Shown here: piece by piece, positions 34,601-45,659 of the stretch | Position numbering within the stretch: the stretch's first letter is position 1 | How the letters are laid out: every line of letters begins with the position of its first letter | Assembly: GCA_036417435.1 (NCBI GenBank) | Contig: CM070909.1 | Location: 5,922,597 to 5,986,596 of the forward strand | Source of the DNA: Inia geoffrensis | Lineage: Eukaryota > Chordata > Mammalia > Artiodactyla > Iniidae | Direction of reading: 5' to 3' | DNA length: 64,000 nt | Notes under the pieces: model-generated | The model's input: the letters and a program-made list of their open reading frames with translations, nothing else | The model's database searches: none | What the model was told of the DNA's origin: nothing | Made by a program: the position numbers and the translations under genes

Positions 34601-37600
34601 TCTCAACCACTGCGCCACCAGAGAAGTCCCGATCTGTTTGTTTTCTCTACCTACAGGGGAGGTCATCAAGGCTTGGGATATTGCTGTAGCGACCATGAAG
34701 GTGGGGGAAGTGTGCCACATCACCTGCAAGCCAGAATATGCCTACGGTTCCGCGGGCAGCCCTCCCAAGATCCCTCCCAATGCCACGCTTGTGTTCGAGG
34801 TGAGTGGCCACAGAGAGCAAGGCAAAGAGCCAGGCTTGTCTCAGCTCAGGGCCTGGCTGCCCTCCAGTGCTTCCTGCCTCTCGGAGACAATGTAGCGAAG
34901 GCTGAGGGCCTGCCCTCGGGGGAAGGGGAGGAATGGAGAGAGCAGCTAGCTTTGCCACACATGTAACCTGCTGCGGCCAGAAAGTGGTCAGTGATGAGGG
35001 TTCAGGTGGGAAGAGGTAGCCACGCACCACTTTTCAGACTTGAAGCAGCAGGGTGAGGGCTTGAGGCCTGTTTATCTCTAGAGCGGTGCCCAGAGGAGAT
35101 GGGTCCTAACTGAAAGGAGTCAGGAGGTCATAATCTACATAGAGTGATGACTGACAACAGAGAATATTGGCGCTCCGGAGATGCTGGGAGGGGAGAGATG
35201 CCCGCTGCGCGGGTCGGGGGCGGGGAGCAAAACCTTTGCTAAGGAGCTGGAACTTGACAGTGTTCAGACTTGGAGATGGTCGAGCCCTACCGAGTGGTTG
35301 CCGGGAGAACGTTGGGGAGGCTGGTGAGAGGTGTTGGGTGGCTGCTGACGCCCATCGGGCCGAGCTTGTCCGGTAGCTGGGTTGGGGCTGTCTGGAGAGC
35401 ACACCGTTACGGGAGTAGCAAGCGCACAGAGTGATCTGAGGTGAAGTGAAGCCCTGTGGCCTGCCCGCGTCTGCCAAAGCTGAGCCGGGGCACCTCCCGG
35501 GAACCTCGCAAAACTGCCACTTGGGCCACTCCCGCTGTCGCTGCCCTCGCGGTCAGACCTGCTCTGGCATTTACTAGGGACTCTTCGAGCGAGAGAGGAG
35601 CTGTGATCCCTTGCACCTTGTCCCACAGGTGGAGTTGTTTGAGTTCAAGGGAGAGGACCTGACGGACGAGGAAGACGGCGGAATCGTCAGGAGAATCCGG
35701 GCGCGGGGGGAGGGCCACACCAAGCCCAACGACGGCGCCCTCGTGGAGGGTGAGGCCGGGGGCCCTCGTGGAGGGTGCAGTGGGGCGGGGGGGGCGTTTC
35801 GCTCAGGTTCTGCTCTGCACGCCCTGGGTCACCAGTCCTTGTAGCACCCTCCTCTGTGAAGTGAGGGGCTGCGCCACATCCTCTTGACACTCCTCCACGT
35901 CTGAGAACGCCGAAGGGCGTTTGGGGAGCAGGAAGTGACGAGGCAATGGGGTGGCTGTGGCGGCATCCTTCCTCAGTCTCCTGCCTGCTTACGCCCCTGG
36001 TACGTCGCCTGTGTTTCACGCCAGTTGCGCTGGAAGGGTACTACAAGGACCAGATCTTTGACCGCCGGGAGCTCCGCTTTGAGGTCGGCGAGGGGGAGAG
36101 CGTGGATCTGCCTTGTGGGCTGGAGAAAGCCATTCAGCGCATGGAAAAAGGAGAACATTCCATCGTGTATCTCAAGCCCAGGTGAGGTACACTTTGGCCC
36201 AGGTGTGGCAGTCTGTAGAACAGGTGGGTGGACCAAGGTCAGATCTACTCGTCCACACTGAGTTGTGTAACCGGCCCTTCGTACGCCTCCCCTGCACGCG
36301 GTCACTGAGCTCTGGGCACCCTGCACACACGCCATCATGATCTCATCTTATCCAAACCTGACGTTTTCAGTCATGCTGCTACAATTTCCCTTTTCTAGTG
36401 ACATCAAGATTTTCATCTTTTGTTCAGTCATTAAGTGCATTTATTGAAATACACCTACTGTGTGCCGGACACAGTGCTGAAAATCCTTAGTTATTCAGAG
36501 ACACTGTTGCTACCTTCTAGTGACTCAGTGCTCTGTGGGGTACCATTTGAATTAGTAATCGTGCCTGTGTGTAATGCGAGTTGATTAGAAAGATTTGTAA
36601 CATGCTAAGTAAGAGCCCAAGGAATTGTGTGAAGGGGTCAGGGAAGGTTTTGCCAAGCAGGAAACATCTGAACCAAGACCGAAGCGATGAGGAGGTACTT
36701 TGCAGGAAACAGGAAGCCCTTTCAGTGTGGAGCAGGTTAAGTGCTGCTGAGATGACCTCGCGTTTTCCTGCCCCACAGCTATGCTTTTGGCAGTGTTGGC
36801 AAGGAGAAGTTCCAGATCCCACCAAATGCTGAGCTGAAGTACGAAGTACAGCTCAAGAGTTTTGAGAAGGTGAGTTTGTTCAAGGTCTCCCCTACCCTGA
36901 AGTCAGGTGCCACCCTGGACGTGACTCCCTGGGGAGGCTGACCACTTTGTGTCTCCCTTGGGGTATGGCAGGCCAAGGAGTCCTGGGAGATGAGTTCAGA
37001 GGAGAAGTTGGAGCAGAGCTCTCTAGCGAAGGAGCGGGGCACCGCGTACTTCAAGGTGAGCCCGCCGCGTGGCCCTGAGCGCGCTCCCGAGGAGCGGACG
37101 GGTCCGCACCTACGCCGTCACCACGTGGGTCCGAGCTGCCTGGTCAAGCCGGCAGCAGGCGTTGGGCGGGGCGGGACTTTCTCACACCTGTGGGCCACCG
37201 GTGTCCACAGGGTACGACAGCTTGGGGCCACCAAAGCTGTGTCGGGTGCCTGAGCCTCCCTCCCATTCCAGGAAGGCAAGTACAAGCAAGCTCTGCTGCA
37301 GTACAAGAAGCTTGTGTCCTGGCTGGAATTCGAGTCGAGTTTCTCTAATGAGGATGCACAGAAGGCGCAGGCCCTTCGGCTGGCCTCCCACCTCAACCTG
37401 GCCATGTGTCATCTGAAGCTGCAAGCCTTCTCGGCTGCCATTGAAAACTGTAATAAGGTGAGAGAGCGAGGGCAGTGTTCACGGGCAGGCTTGGGCGAGC
37501 TGCCGGCGTGTCTGGAACTTGCCCGCAGTGACTAGGGCAGAGGTAGCAGAACGGAGCCGTGGGGCTCTCAGGTGCAGGGCCCAGAGGCAGGGCTGTGGGA

Positions 37601-39620
37601 AGCAAGTGGCTTGGCCTTAGTGGTCGGAGGCAGTGGCGCGGCGGTGGGCAGAAACACTGGATGGAAGAACTGGCTCTGTGTTCTCTCCTCCCCGGCTCTT
37701 GGCCTCTCCCTCCTATGCACCCACTTTAGTCTAAAGAGGTGGACTTCCCTGGCGGTCCAGTGGTTAAGACTGTGCTTGCACTGCAGGGGGCACAGGTTCC
37801 GTCCCTGATCGGGGAGCTAAGCCACGTGGCACGGCCAAGAAAAAACACATGGAAATGTCACAGGTTCTTTCATCTGAAGACCTGTCTTCCGTGTCTGCCT
37901 CTTGGACTAAATGAGGTGCCTTCCTAGACCTTGGTCCTTTCCGTGTGGTGCCCAGGGCTCGTTCTTCCTGGGGTGGGGCCTCATCCTGCTGAGGGCCGCC
38001 TCGGGAACCCAGTGCCGGCCAGAGGAGCTGCAGGATCTGAGGTCTTGCTGCCGCACGCTCCCTGTGTCTCAGGCGCTGGAACTGGACAGCAACAACGAGA
38101 AGGGCCTTTTCCGCCGGGGAGAGGCCCACCTGGCAGTGAACGACTTTGACTTGGCACGGGCTGATTTCCAGAAGCTCCTGCAGCTCTACCCCAGCAACAA
38201 AGCCGCCAGGGCCCAGCTGGCTGTCTGCCAGCAGCGGATCCGCAAGCAGCTCGAGCGGGAGAAGCAGCTCTACGCCAACATGTTTGAGAGGCTGGCCGGG
38301 GAGGACAGCAAGGTGAGGGTGGGGACGTGAGGGGTGAGCGGCGACAGGGACGGAGGCACCCCTTTGTCCCCAGCCCAGCCCGGGCGGGCCCTTTGGGCCT
38401 GTGCCTGTCCGTGCTGACCCTGGAAGCCTGGAGCAGCAGCCCGGGTCGTCCCCCGCCAGCGTCTGGCCCCCTATGTGTCAGGCGTTGGCTGCCCTGATGG
38501 TCTTTCCGGCCTACGTTCTCTGTGCCTGTTTAAAACTCGGGTTTCAGAAACTGAGGTTTAAATAGGTAACGCACGTACGTGGTTAAATTCATACTGCACA
38601 GAAGGTGTAGTGGAAAGGCTCCCTCCCCCACCCAGTGTGCTGGCGGGACAGACAGTGATCCCTGGCGACAGGCAGCGGGCTCTGCCTACTACTTTGTGCA
38701 TCGTGCTTTCTTCACGTCATACCTGGAAGCTTATTTTACATCAGCGTGTGAAAGAGCTTTCACGTTCGTTCTTAGGCTCACGTGGTCTTCCACTGTGTGG
38801 ATGCACCATATCTTACTTACCCAGGTCCCTATTTCTTAGTCTCCCAGTGTTCTAAACCTGCACTAATAGAAATATAATGCAAATTATATTTGGAATTTTA
38901 AATTTTCTAATAGCTGTGTTTTAAAAAAAATAAAATAGGTGAAATTAATTTTAATATTTAATTCACCCAAGATATCTAAATATTGCAACATGTAATTTTT
39001 TAATTGCATTTTTAAATTTTTTTCAGATTAAGCCTTCAAAATCCAATGTGTATTTTATACTTAAATTGTTTTGAACTAGCTGTATTTAACGTGTTCAGAT
39101 GAAATGAGCAAAAAGTTAAAGCTCAGGAAAAAACAAGACCAAAAAAAATTAAAAAAAAAAATAAAGTGTTCAGTAGGCACATATGGTAGTAGCTGTCATG
39201 GATAAGTAGAGTTTTATACAGTGTTGCAATAAAGTGAATTCATAATTTTGTACATGAGCAGGTGTGTCTTTAAGTCGTACGTGGAAAGGGAATTGCTGTG
39301 TCCCTATAGTTCTGTTAGCAGTTAGTATTTTTTTATTAACTTGGACATGAGTATTTCTGGGTACAGACGACACCTGGTGTCAGTGTGTGCTAGGTGATCA
39401 CTTGGGTGCAGGCAGGTGAGAGTGGGGATGTAAGGTAAGAGTCACCTTTACCGTCAGGGGGCAAATGAGAACTTGGAATTCACCCCCTTACCCCTTTCTC
39501 TTCTCGCAGGCCAAGGCCACGGCTGCGGGAAACCAGCCCCGGCCCGCTGACATGGAGATGGAGGACGAGCAGAAGCCCGGTGTGGCAGGGGGCCAGCCTC
39601 CGGTGGAGGCGGAAGCTTAG
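31570..39620 (+). CDS. FKBP4: FKBP4 (FKBP52/HSP56), peptidyl-prolyl isomerase and HSP90 co-chaperone; complete, 10 coding exons
   Basis: Ten exons join to a 460-codon frame; the human protein is 459. The product is a cytosolic/nuclear immunophilin that binds HSP90 and matures steroid-receptor complexes. Domains: FK1 isomerase about residues 35-138, FK2 about 150-255, three TPRs about 270-400, then an acidic, poorly conserved tail. FK1 keeps the FK506/proline-pocket residues Tyr57, Phe67, Asp68, Phe77, Val86, Ile87, Trp90, Tyr113 and Phe130, so the active site looks intact. Pro119 in the FK1 loop is the FKBP52-type residue (FKBP51 has Leu). The CK2 site Thr143 in the FK1-FK2 hinge is kept (LTDEED). 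The TPR carboxylate-clamp residues Lys282, Asn324, Lys354 and Arg358 that hold the HSP90 MEEVD tail are all present. The start codon opens the conserved MTAEE N-terminus. FKBP5 is excluded by Pro119 and the overall match. Confidence 0.98.
33497..33641 (+). CDS. FKBP4: FKBP4 coding exon 2
   Basis: Acceptor ctccag|gtc, donor aaag|gtgggc. 145 nt, leaving one base for the next codon. Encodes the first half of FK1 with the HYTGW and KFDSS motifs. Confidence 0.97.
33790..33994 (-). mobile_element. old CHR SINE, FKBP4 intron 2
   Basis: Diverged long-type element (ttagttgtggcatgc repeated, tcttaaccactgcgccacca). Older than its neighbours. Confidence 0.85.
34278..34633 (-). mobile_element. CHR SINE, mosaic form, next to the FKBP4 exon 3 acceptor
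   Basis: Flanked by ctgtttgttttct at 34265-34277 and 34634-34646. The head half has the medium-form cgggcccagccgctccgcgg, the tail half the long-form block with repeated agtagttgtgg. Confidence 0.93.
34657..34799 (+). CDS. FKBP4: FKBP4 coding exon 3
   Basis: Acceptor ctacag|ggg, donor gag|gtgagt. 143 nt. Encodes the second half of FK1 (VIKAW, YAYGS, IPPNA). A CHR SINE ends only 23-26 bases before this exon. Confidence 0.97.
35629..35749 (+). CDS. FKBP4: FKBP4 coding exon 4
   Basis: Acceptor cccacag|gtg, donor gagg|gtgagg. 121 nt. Encodes the end of FK1, the phosphorylatable hinge and the start of FK2. A 16-bp copy of its end and donor is repeated 25 bp downstream. Confidence 0.97.
36025..36181 (+). 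CDS. FKBP4: FKBP4 coding exon 5
   Basis: Acceptor cgccag|ttg, donor cccag|gtgagg. 157 nt. Encodes most of FK2 (EGYYKD ... [10 protein letters not shown]). Confidence 0.97.
36420..36760 (+). mobile_element. L2/MIR-like fragment, FKBP4 intron 5
   Basis: acctactgtgtgccggacac and following text resemble an L2-type element. Confidence 0.45.
36779..36869 (+). CDS. FKBP4: FKBP4 coding exon 6
   Basis: Acceptor ccacag|cta, donor gaag|gtgagt. 91 nt. Encodes the end of FK2 ([11 protein letters not shown] ... KSFEK). Confidence 0.97.
36972..37055 (+). CDS. FKBP4: FKBP4 coding exon 7
   Basis: Acceptor ggcag|gcc, donor caag|gtgagc. 28 codons in phase 0. Encodes the start of TPR1 (AKESWEM ... GTAYFK), including clamp Lys282. 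Confidence 0.96.
37272..37457 (+). CDS. FKBP4: FKBP4 coding exon 8
   Basis: Acceptor ttccag|gaa, donor taag|gtgaga. 62 codons, phase 0. Encodes TPR1-TPR2 with clamp Asn324 ([10 protein letters not shown]). Confidence 0.97.
37742..37847 (+). mobile_element. CHR SINE, short form, FKBP4 intron 8
   Basis: Head ggacttccctggcggtcc, short A-rich tail. Confidence 0.92.
38073..38312 (+). CDS. FKBP4: FKBP4 coding exon 9
   Basis: Acceptor tctcag|gcg, donor caag|gtgagg. 80 codons, phase 0. Encodes TPR3 with Lys354 and Arg358 ([12 protein letters not shown]) and the helix that extends past the TPRs. Confidence 0.97.
38313..39509 (+). other. FKBP4 intron 9
   Basis: Largest downstream intron. The part from about 38870 to 39250 is AT-rich and looks repeat-derived, but I do not name the family. 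Confidence 0.6.
39510..39620 (+). CDS. FKBP4: FKBP4 coding exon 10 with stop
   Basis: Acceptor tcgcag|gcc, then 36 codons and TAG at 39618-39620. Encodes the acidic, low-complexity C-terminal tail, the least conserved part of the protein. Confidence 0.95.
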   Translation, partial: AKATAAGNQPRPADMEMEDEQKPGVAGGQPPVEAEA

Positions 39621-40280
39621 CCCCACCCAGCCCTGCTCCCGGCTGCCTGCCCCCTCCTCCCTACCCTACTCCACCCTGTTAGTTTTGTAAAAACTGAAGA
39701 ACTTTGAGTGAATTAGACCTTTATTTTTCTATCGGGTTCGATGGTGGCTTTGGGGGAAGGGGGAAAGGAGCAGGCTGGGGGATTGAGGTCGGGGGGGGCT
39801 CATTTTAGGTGGTGTCACCCCCTTCCCTTCCCCCGTTCCACGTGAACGAATGTCCCTCTACACGCACACGCACGAGAACGTTATTTATTTCGCTTCCTCT
39901 GTCGTCTCTGTCCGTCTCTCAGGTGGTAGAAGGGGGCATGCGGTAGGGATGTGAGGTCTGACGAGAAGGCAGGGTGGAGGGGGGACCCCTGGACAGCCCC
40001 TTCCCCCCCAGTTCCTCCTCGCGGACGCGGGTGCTAGGGGCATGGGAAGCACTGCTGTGCCCGTTACCTCTCTCTCCTTTCCTCGCCCCAGGTGGTGTGG
40101 CTGATGCTGCCTTCTGGTGTCGTGGTGACCACCCCTGTGCCCCCTCCCGTCAGTGTCCCTCCTCAGCCAGGCGTGTCCCACTCCCTCAGCCTCTTCCCTG
40201 CACTTGCTGAAGGTACAGGCTCGCCTCAAGTTCTGTGCTTGAGCAATAAAGTGGAAACAATAAAACCTGGGTGTTGGGCA
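39621..40280 (+). other. FKBP4: FKBP4 3' UTR
   Basis: Non-coding sequence between the FKBP4 stop and the paired poly(A) signals, with several C-rich and G-rich runs. No repeat element was recognised in it. Confidence 0.8.
40245..40264 (+). terminator. FKBP4: FKBP4 poly(A) signals (two AATAAA)
   Basis: AATAAA at 40245-40250 and again at 40259-40264, followed by a GT-rich stretch (gtgttgg...tttgtgtttgg) expected downstream of cleavage. Cleavage is predicted near 40270-40285. Confidence 0.85.
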
Positions 40281-40285
40281 GCCCT

Positions 40286-41190
40286 TTGTGTTTGGCCTCG
40301 GAGGGGGGGGCGTGGGCGGCTACACCAGGGGGCAAAACTACAAGAGTCGCCCACCCCAAGCAGGGCCTCCTGCGCACCACATGGGCTGTAGTGGGGCCTG
40401 CGCTCGAGGCCTGCCCGTGGGTCTCCCACACCCCTCCCCCCAGCAGCCCGGCAGGGTCTTAGTAGCTCTGGGTTTTCTTCCCTAACACTTGGGAAGAGGA
40501 AGATATATAAACAGCTAAACTACATTGGGACCAAGCGACTGAGTTTGCTTTGAGGTTAGATTTGTCTACTTGCGCCCAACTGATCCAGTAGAAAGTTCAA
40601 GCTGTCTTGGTTTCCTAACAAAGTGAAACCCCTGGTGTCACCCACGCCTGTCACCCTTTACACAAGGGAAGAGGGGAGAACAGTCATCAAGCCTGGCAAC
40701 ACCAGCAGCCCCTCAGGCCCACTGCCCAGCTTTCTTCTTGGCCTTAATGAGGAAAAGCTTATGCTTCCTCACCGTGCTTTGACCCCTGGCTTCTAGAGCA
40801 TTCTGGGGCCCTGGGAGAGAAGCCAAGGGGCATGAGTGAATCATGCTGAGCCTTGGACCATCTTGACTGCAGGCCAGAGCGTGTGTCTATGCCCTTCTCC
40901 CTTGTCTGTGTGGGCTGTCTAGTCCTTTCTGCCCAGTGATGTGGTTAGCCTGCCCACCACATGCCTGTACAGTTCCTTCCAGAAGAAATTTCTCTGTACT
41001 TTCACTGTGGAAGATTAATTGCTGTGAAAAAGTTCAAGTCGTACAGCATGGCTGGTGCTAGAGCCAGAACTAAAATTTGGGTGTTCTTTTCTCCCAATGC
41101 CACCGCTTGCTCTCTGCTGAGTTCACATCATAGCCCTGGGCTTAGGGTTTGTGTCTGGGTCTCTTTGGTATTTCAGGATTAGACTTGCCC
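40286..41190. other. no gene recognised between FKBP4 and ITFG2
   Basis: Ordinary sequence following the FKBP4 poly(A) signals. Confidence 0.5.
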
Positions 41191-41194
41191 CTGC

Positions 41195-41480
41195 AGCCCA
41201 TGATAATAGCTAACCCTCACTAAGCACTTTTGATGTAAGCCCAGCCTCACACAGATTAATTTAGATCCTTGTAACTATCCTACAAAAAAGGTATTGCCCC
41301 ATATTACAGATGAGAAAACCAAGGGTCAGAACTTAAATGGAAAGATGATCTGCCTGGAATGTGAGATGACCTCTCGAACAAATCCAAACTGCCGCGAGGT
41401 TCGTGTGACCTTAGGCAAGTTGAGCCTCTCTGCTCATCTGCAAAAATGGAGATGGACAAAAAGCATGCCTGAGATTCCCT
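41195..41480 (-). mobile_element. MIR-like fragment
   Basis: ccatattacagatgagaaaac and the flanking text are an antisense MIR. Confidence 0.65.
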
Positions 41481-41623
41481 CCACCTCTGGATGCTTCTGT
41501 AGGACTCCAAGAATTTGAAACGTAGCGGGGGGGGGGAAAAAAAACCCAAAACCATAACTGCACTTCAGTAGAACCCTGGAAACTGGACAAGCCTTGGTTT
41601 ATGTACCATTAAAAGTGTCTTCT

Positions 41624-41895
41624 GGGCTTCCCGGGTGGCGCAGTGGTTGAGAACCCGCCTGCCAATGCAGGGGACATGGGTTCGAGCCCTGGTCTGGGAG
41701 GATCCCACGTGCCGCGGAGCAAGTAGGCCCGTGCGCCACAACTACTGAGCCTGCGCGTCTGGAGCCTGTGCTCTGCAACAGGAGAGGCCGCGATAGTGAG
41801 AGGCCCACGCGCCGTGATGAAGAGTGGCCCCCACTTGCCACAACTAGAGAAAGCCCTCACACAGAAACGAAGACGGGATACAGCAAAAATTAAGA
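41624..41895 (+). mobile_element. CHR SINE, mosaic of medium and long forms
   Basis: Medium-form centre (ggagcctgtgctctgcaaca) followed by the long-form 3' block (gaagagtggcccccacttgc). Confidence 0.9.
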
Positions 41896-43113
41896 GTTAG
41901 GACTTCAACATATTCATTAAAAAAAAAAAAAAAGTTTTAGTACAGTGGCCAGAAAGAAGTCTTCCAGGTTAAAAATAAATGCACTACCTACTCCACTCTG
42001 CTCTGGGTCGGGTGCAAGTGTATTTCCCAGTCAGTCACACCCTCCTCACCAACACTTAAATCTTTCCATATGCAGAGAATGTGTGGAGTAAAGAGAACCA
42101 GTGGCAACCAGAACTGAGCTGTTCCTGCAGACGACCACGTGGTCTCTGGAAGATCTTAAATGGGGTTTATCTTGTCCTAGTGCTGGTCCACACGTCAAGT
42201 TCTGTAGATTTTTATCTCCCGGGTATTTGCAGTCCCCGTTCCAGCAGCCGTTTCCCAGCATCCCCACGTGCCCCAAGCCCATCCGCCTGTCCTGTGAAAG
42301 GCTCCCTCGCGTTCCCGTGTGCACCGTGGTCACCCAGTCGAATCCCTCCGACTGCTTAAGCGCTGACTGCGCCTTCCCAGCCCGTTTGGGCTGCAGGTCA
42401 CACCCCGCGGGCCTGGGCCAGCCTGCCGTCCCAGCATCGGTGCACTGGACTCCACCAGCCACACCAGTCCGAGTGAGAGGGTGAACTGTGAATCTCATTT
42501 CAGCTGGAGAAATAACACGTGGAAGATATTTTAGGCAGGACTAGTAACAGGTAGTCCCTTTTTAGGAAACTATTGCTTGGAAATAGAGAAACAGTGGAAA
42601 CTTTGATGCCTTGTTTCTTCTGTCTTAAAGACCAACCTTCCCGGTCCCAAACCAGCACTCCTCAAAGCCTTGTAACCCTTAGGTTGAAAGGACAGTGGGC
42701 TTAGGGCAGTGCTGAAAAAAAGCCAATGCAAGTGTGAGAAGACATTCTTGTCCTCTTTCTGGAAATCGTTGTTGCTGACTTTACGGCTGCAGTTCCCCAG
42801 CTGCTGGCCAACCTCGGATAACTCGGATGCACCAACTATCCTTAATTATAAAACACAACAAAACCTTATTTAGCACGTAATGAACACTCAATATACCACT
42901 TTGGGGGGCAAAGTGAGAACGTGAAAGATTCACAAAGTGGTTCTAGGGACGAATGATCAAGAAAAAGCAGTGCCTTAGTGAACTGAGAGTTCCTTGACTA
43001 GAAGAGAGGACCAGCCATACCCTGTCCCCCAACCAAAAACAAGCACGTTCCCTTCAGATCTCCAGTCTCCGGTTCCACGGTTAGAAGTGCCTCACACATA
43101 AAATGGTTACACT

Positions 43114-43114
<1 letters not shown>
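41896..43114. other. no gene recognised
   Basis: Contains an open stretch at 42046-42498 on both strands with no homology or splice context that I recognise. Confidence 0.5.
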
Positions 43115-43179
<65 letters not shown>

Positions 43180-43180
43180 A
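43115..43180. repeat. TA microsatellite followed by a T run
   Basis: About 25 TA units and then 14 T residues, joined to an old L1-type fragment. Confidence 0.95.
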
Positions 43181-43330
43181 TTGAGGTGAAATTCACATGG
43201 TTTTAACCATTTAAAGCGAACAATTCCGTGGCCTTTAGTCCGGTTACAATGTTGCACAAGCACCACCTCTAGCCGCTTCTGAAACACTTTCACTGCCCTG
43301 TGCGTTTCAAGCCCATGTCCTGATGTTTGG
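43178..43330. mobile_element. old LINE-1-type fragment
   Basis: attgaggtgaaattcacatgg ... acaatgttgcacaagcacc is a common L1-derived relic; the same kind of piece is split by SINEs at 60.0-60.6 kb. Confidence 0.55.
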
Positions 43331-45018
43331 GCTTCGGTGACAAGAACGACTCTCCATGCTTCAGTTAATGGCCAGTAGAGTCCTAAACAGGCAACAGCTC
43401 TGACGGGTTCTGATGGGGGTGGGCGGGGGGGAAACAACACGCAAGTGCAGTGGACTCTGAATGACCATCTCGCTCAGAGCAGGGCCCTCACTGCTGTTCT
43501 GCCTAACAGCTAGGTCAGGCAAGTGTGAGGAACAGCTTTCTGCGCCTCACGACCTCTAGAACCTTCAGCATGCTAAGGTGCACTGTGAATCTCACTTGTG
43601 GAAGTCTCACTCTGAGCCCACTGGAAGCTCTGGCCCCGCCCTCAGGATGGTGAGTGGCTCTGGGCCTCACATGGAAAAAGAGATTCATTTCAAGGTCCCG
43701 TCTCTCCCCTGGGCACCCTAGGCCGACACCCTGAACAGGCCCACCCTGTCTACTCGTGCAGAAAGAGGGGGACGAAGAACCTCCCTAGAAACGCTTTCTG
43801 CTTAACACACCTCCCCTTCCCCTGCCCTTAACACACCTCCCCTTCCCCTGCCCTTAACACACCTCCCCTTCCCCTGCCTTTGGCAGGTTTCTACTGAAGC
43901 TATTGTTCGGCTACACCCACACAAACACCGTATCCAAGTCATCTAACCAGGAAGACGGCCTGGTTAGGCAGTGCTGGGGAGGAAGCCAAAATCCACGCTG
44001 AGAGAGTGCCTGGCCTAAATGAGACGAGCTCTAGATAGTGCCGCTGGAGACCTGCCAACCATCTCACTAAAAAGGGCCAATAACAGGGGTCTCCTTGCAG
44101 AGCCAGGGCTCTGTCTGCGTGGCTCTGCCATGCCTGGGCCTGTGTTCCACTCACTGGGACAGTAACACTCACTGCAGTTAAAGTAACTGGCGCAGCGGGG
44201 AGAGGCGTGGGGCAGGGGGGCTTGATTCTCGCCATGTTTCTCGGAGACCTATCTTTCCTTCCTTTCTTTGTTTGGCCCTCTTGACAAAAGCCAAAAGGCA
44301 CTGTATCCAAGTTGCAGTCATAATGACATGACCTTCATGAAATGACAAACACAGAGCAAACAAAAACAGGCACCCTGGCACAGGAAGGTCAAGAACAAGA
44401 AGGCCAAGTGACGAGGAGGGTAAACCAAGGCACGGTTGGCGCCGGGTCAGGGTCCCATTTCAGAGAGCTGGGGCAGGCCAGGGCCCTGGGTGGCAGGAGC
44501 AAGGTGATCCTCATCTATTTTGTCCTGGATTATTTATTTATTTTACTATTTCATTCACAGGGCTGGGAAAAGAGAAAACAATGGAGTCATACATACAGTG
44601 AAAAGGAACAATTCAGAACTACATAAGATTACACTTATTAGAGGGAAACATTTTAAAATTGGTTGTTTTTCCACCCCTTAACCCTAGTATGAAGCTTAGG
44701 GTTTGAGCCAGAATGAGAGAACAGAGATGTGGTAGTGCGGTACAAGGCAGCATGCAACTCCTCCGTAAGCAGATGGATTTAAAGCAGCAGGTACACACAT
44801 GTGACCCAGAGCCTTGGAACGGACCTGGCCAGCCCCACAATACACCACAAGAAACAGAAACCTAAGGGTACCTACAGTCCCCAGCGTCTGTCCAGACTAT
44901 CTCCTCTTTGCCATCCTGACCTACTGCTTCCTGTTCTCATCTTATCTGGCCAGGAGAGCCACAGGATCTCTAGGGGTATGGGGTGCTGTGGCTCTCGTGG
45001 CCATCCCCTCCCCAGCTA
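43331..45018. other. no gene recognised apart from the minisatellite
   Basis: Single-copy-looking sequence around the 26-bp repeat. Confidence 0.5.
43801..43878. repeat. 26-bp minisatellite, three copies
   Basis: Unit begins cttaacacacctcccc and ends ctgcc; three exact head-to-tail copies between FKBP4 and ITFG2. Confidence 0.95.
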
Positions 45019-45250
45019 TCACTTGTAAAGCATGTTGCACGTATATTATTTCATGTAATTAGTACAACCACCCTGTGACCTTGTCTCCTTATTCCAGTTT
45101 TTTGGATGAATAAACGGGTTCAGCAAGATAAAGCAACAAGGCAGAAAATGACGGAGGTGGGACTCAAACCAGAATTGTTTGAGCCAAAACCCCATGTCCT
45201 TTCTGTCATTGACTGCCAGAGTTCCTAGCAAAGTCCTCAGGCTAGAAATC
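45019..45250. repeat. left arm of a 232-bp inverted duplication
   Basis: Matches the reverse complement of 45660-45891 with about 12 differences by hand alignment (about 95 percent). The arm includes a MIR-like segment, but independent MIR copies would be far more diverged, so this is a duplicated segment. Confidence 0.9.
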
Positions 45251-45659
45251 ACGGTCCCCTCCCCGGCCCCAGACAAAAAGGTCCTGCCCTCCAGGGCCTT
45301 CTCCCGCTATGTTCAGATGTAGAAAGTAGGCTGCCCTGATCCAACGTCCCCAGATGAGGTAGACGTCCTTATTTTTACAATGTTGACTCCTGAAAGACCA
45401 ACGTGTAGATCAGTCTGGGCCTGCAAACCTAAACTTAAAAATATACCGAACACCTGCAGAATCACACAAATACTACTTTTGATAGATTGATGAGGCCCAA
45501 AGGAAGGCTGCACTGGATCCAACATGGAAGGTTTCTCCGTGAGGCCAGCCTTGATGGTGATGTCCCATCTACCCCACAGAGGGGGGCCCCCGAGGGAGGG
45601 AAGCAAGAGCTTTGTGCTGGGGGGGGGGGCCAGAGCAGACCCGGAATCCCAGCGACCCC

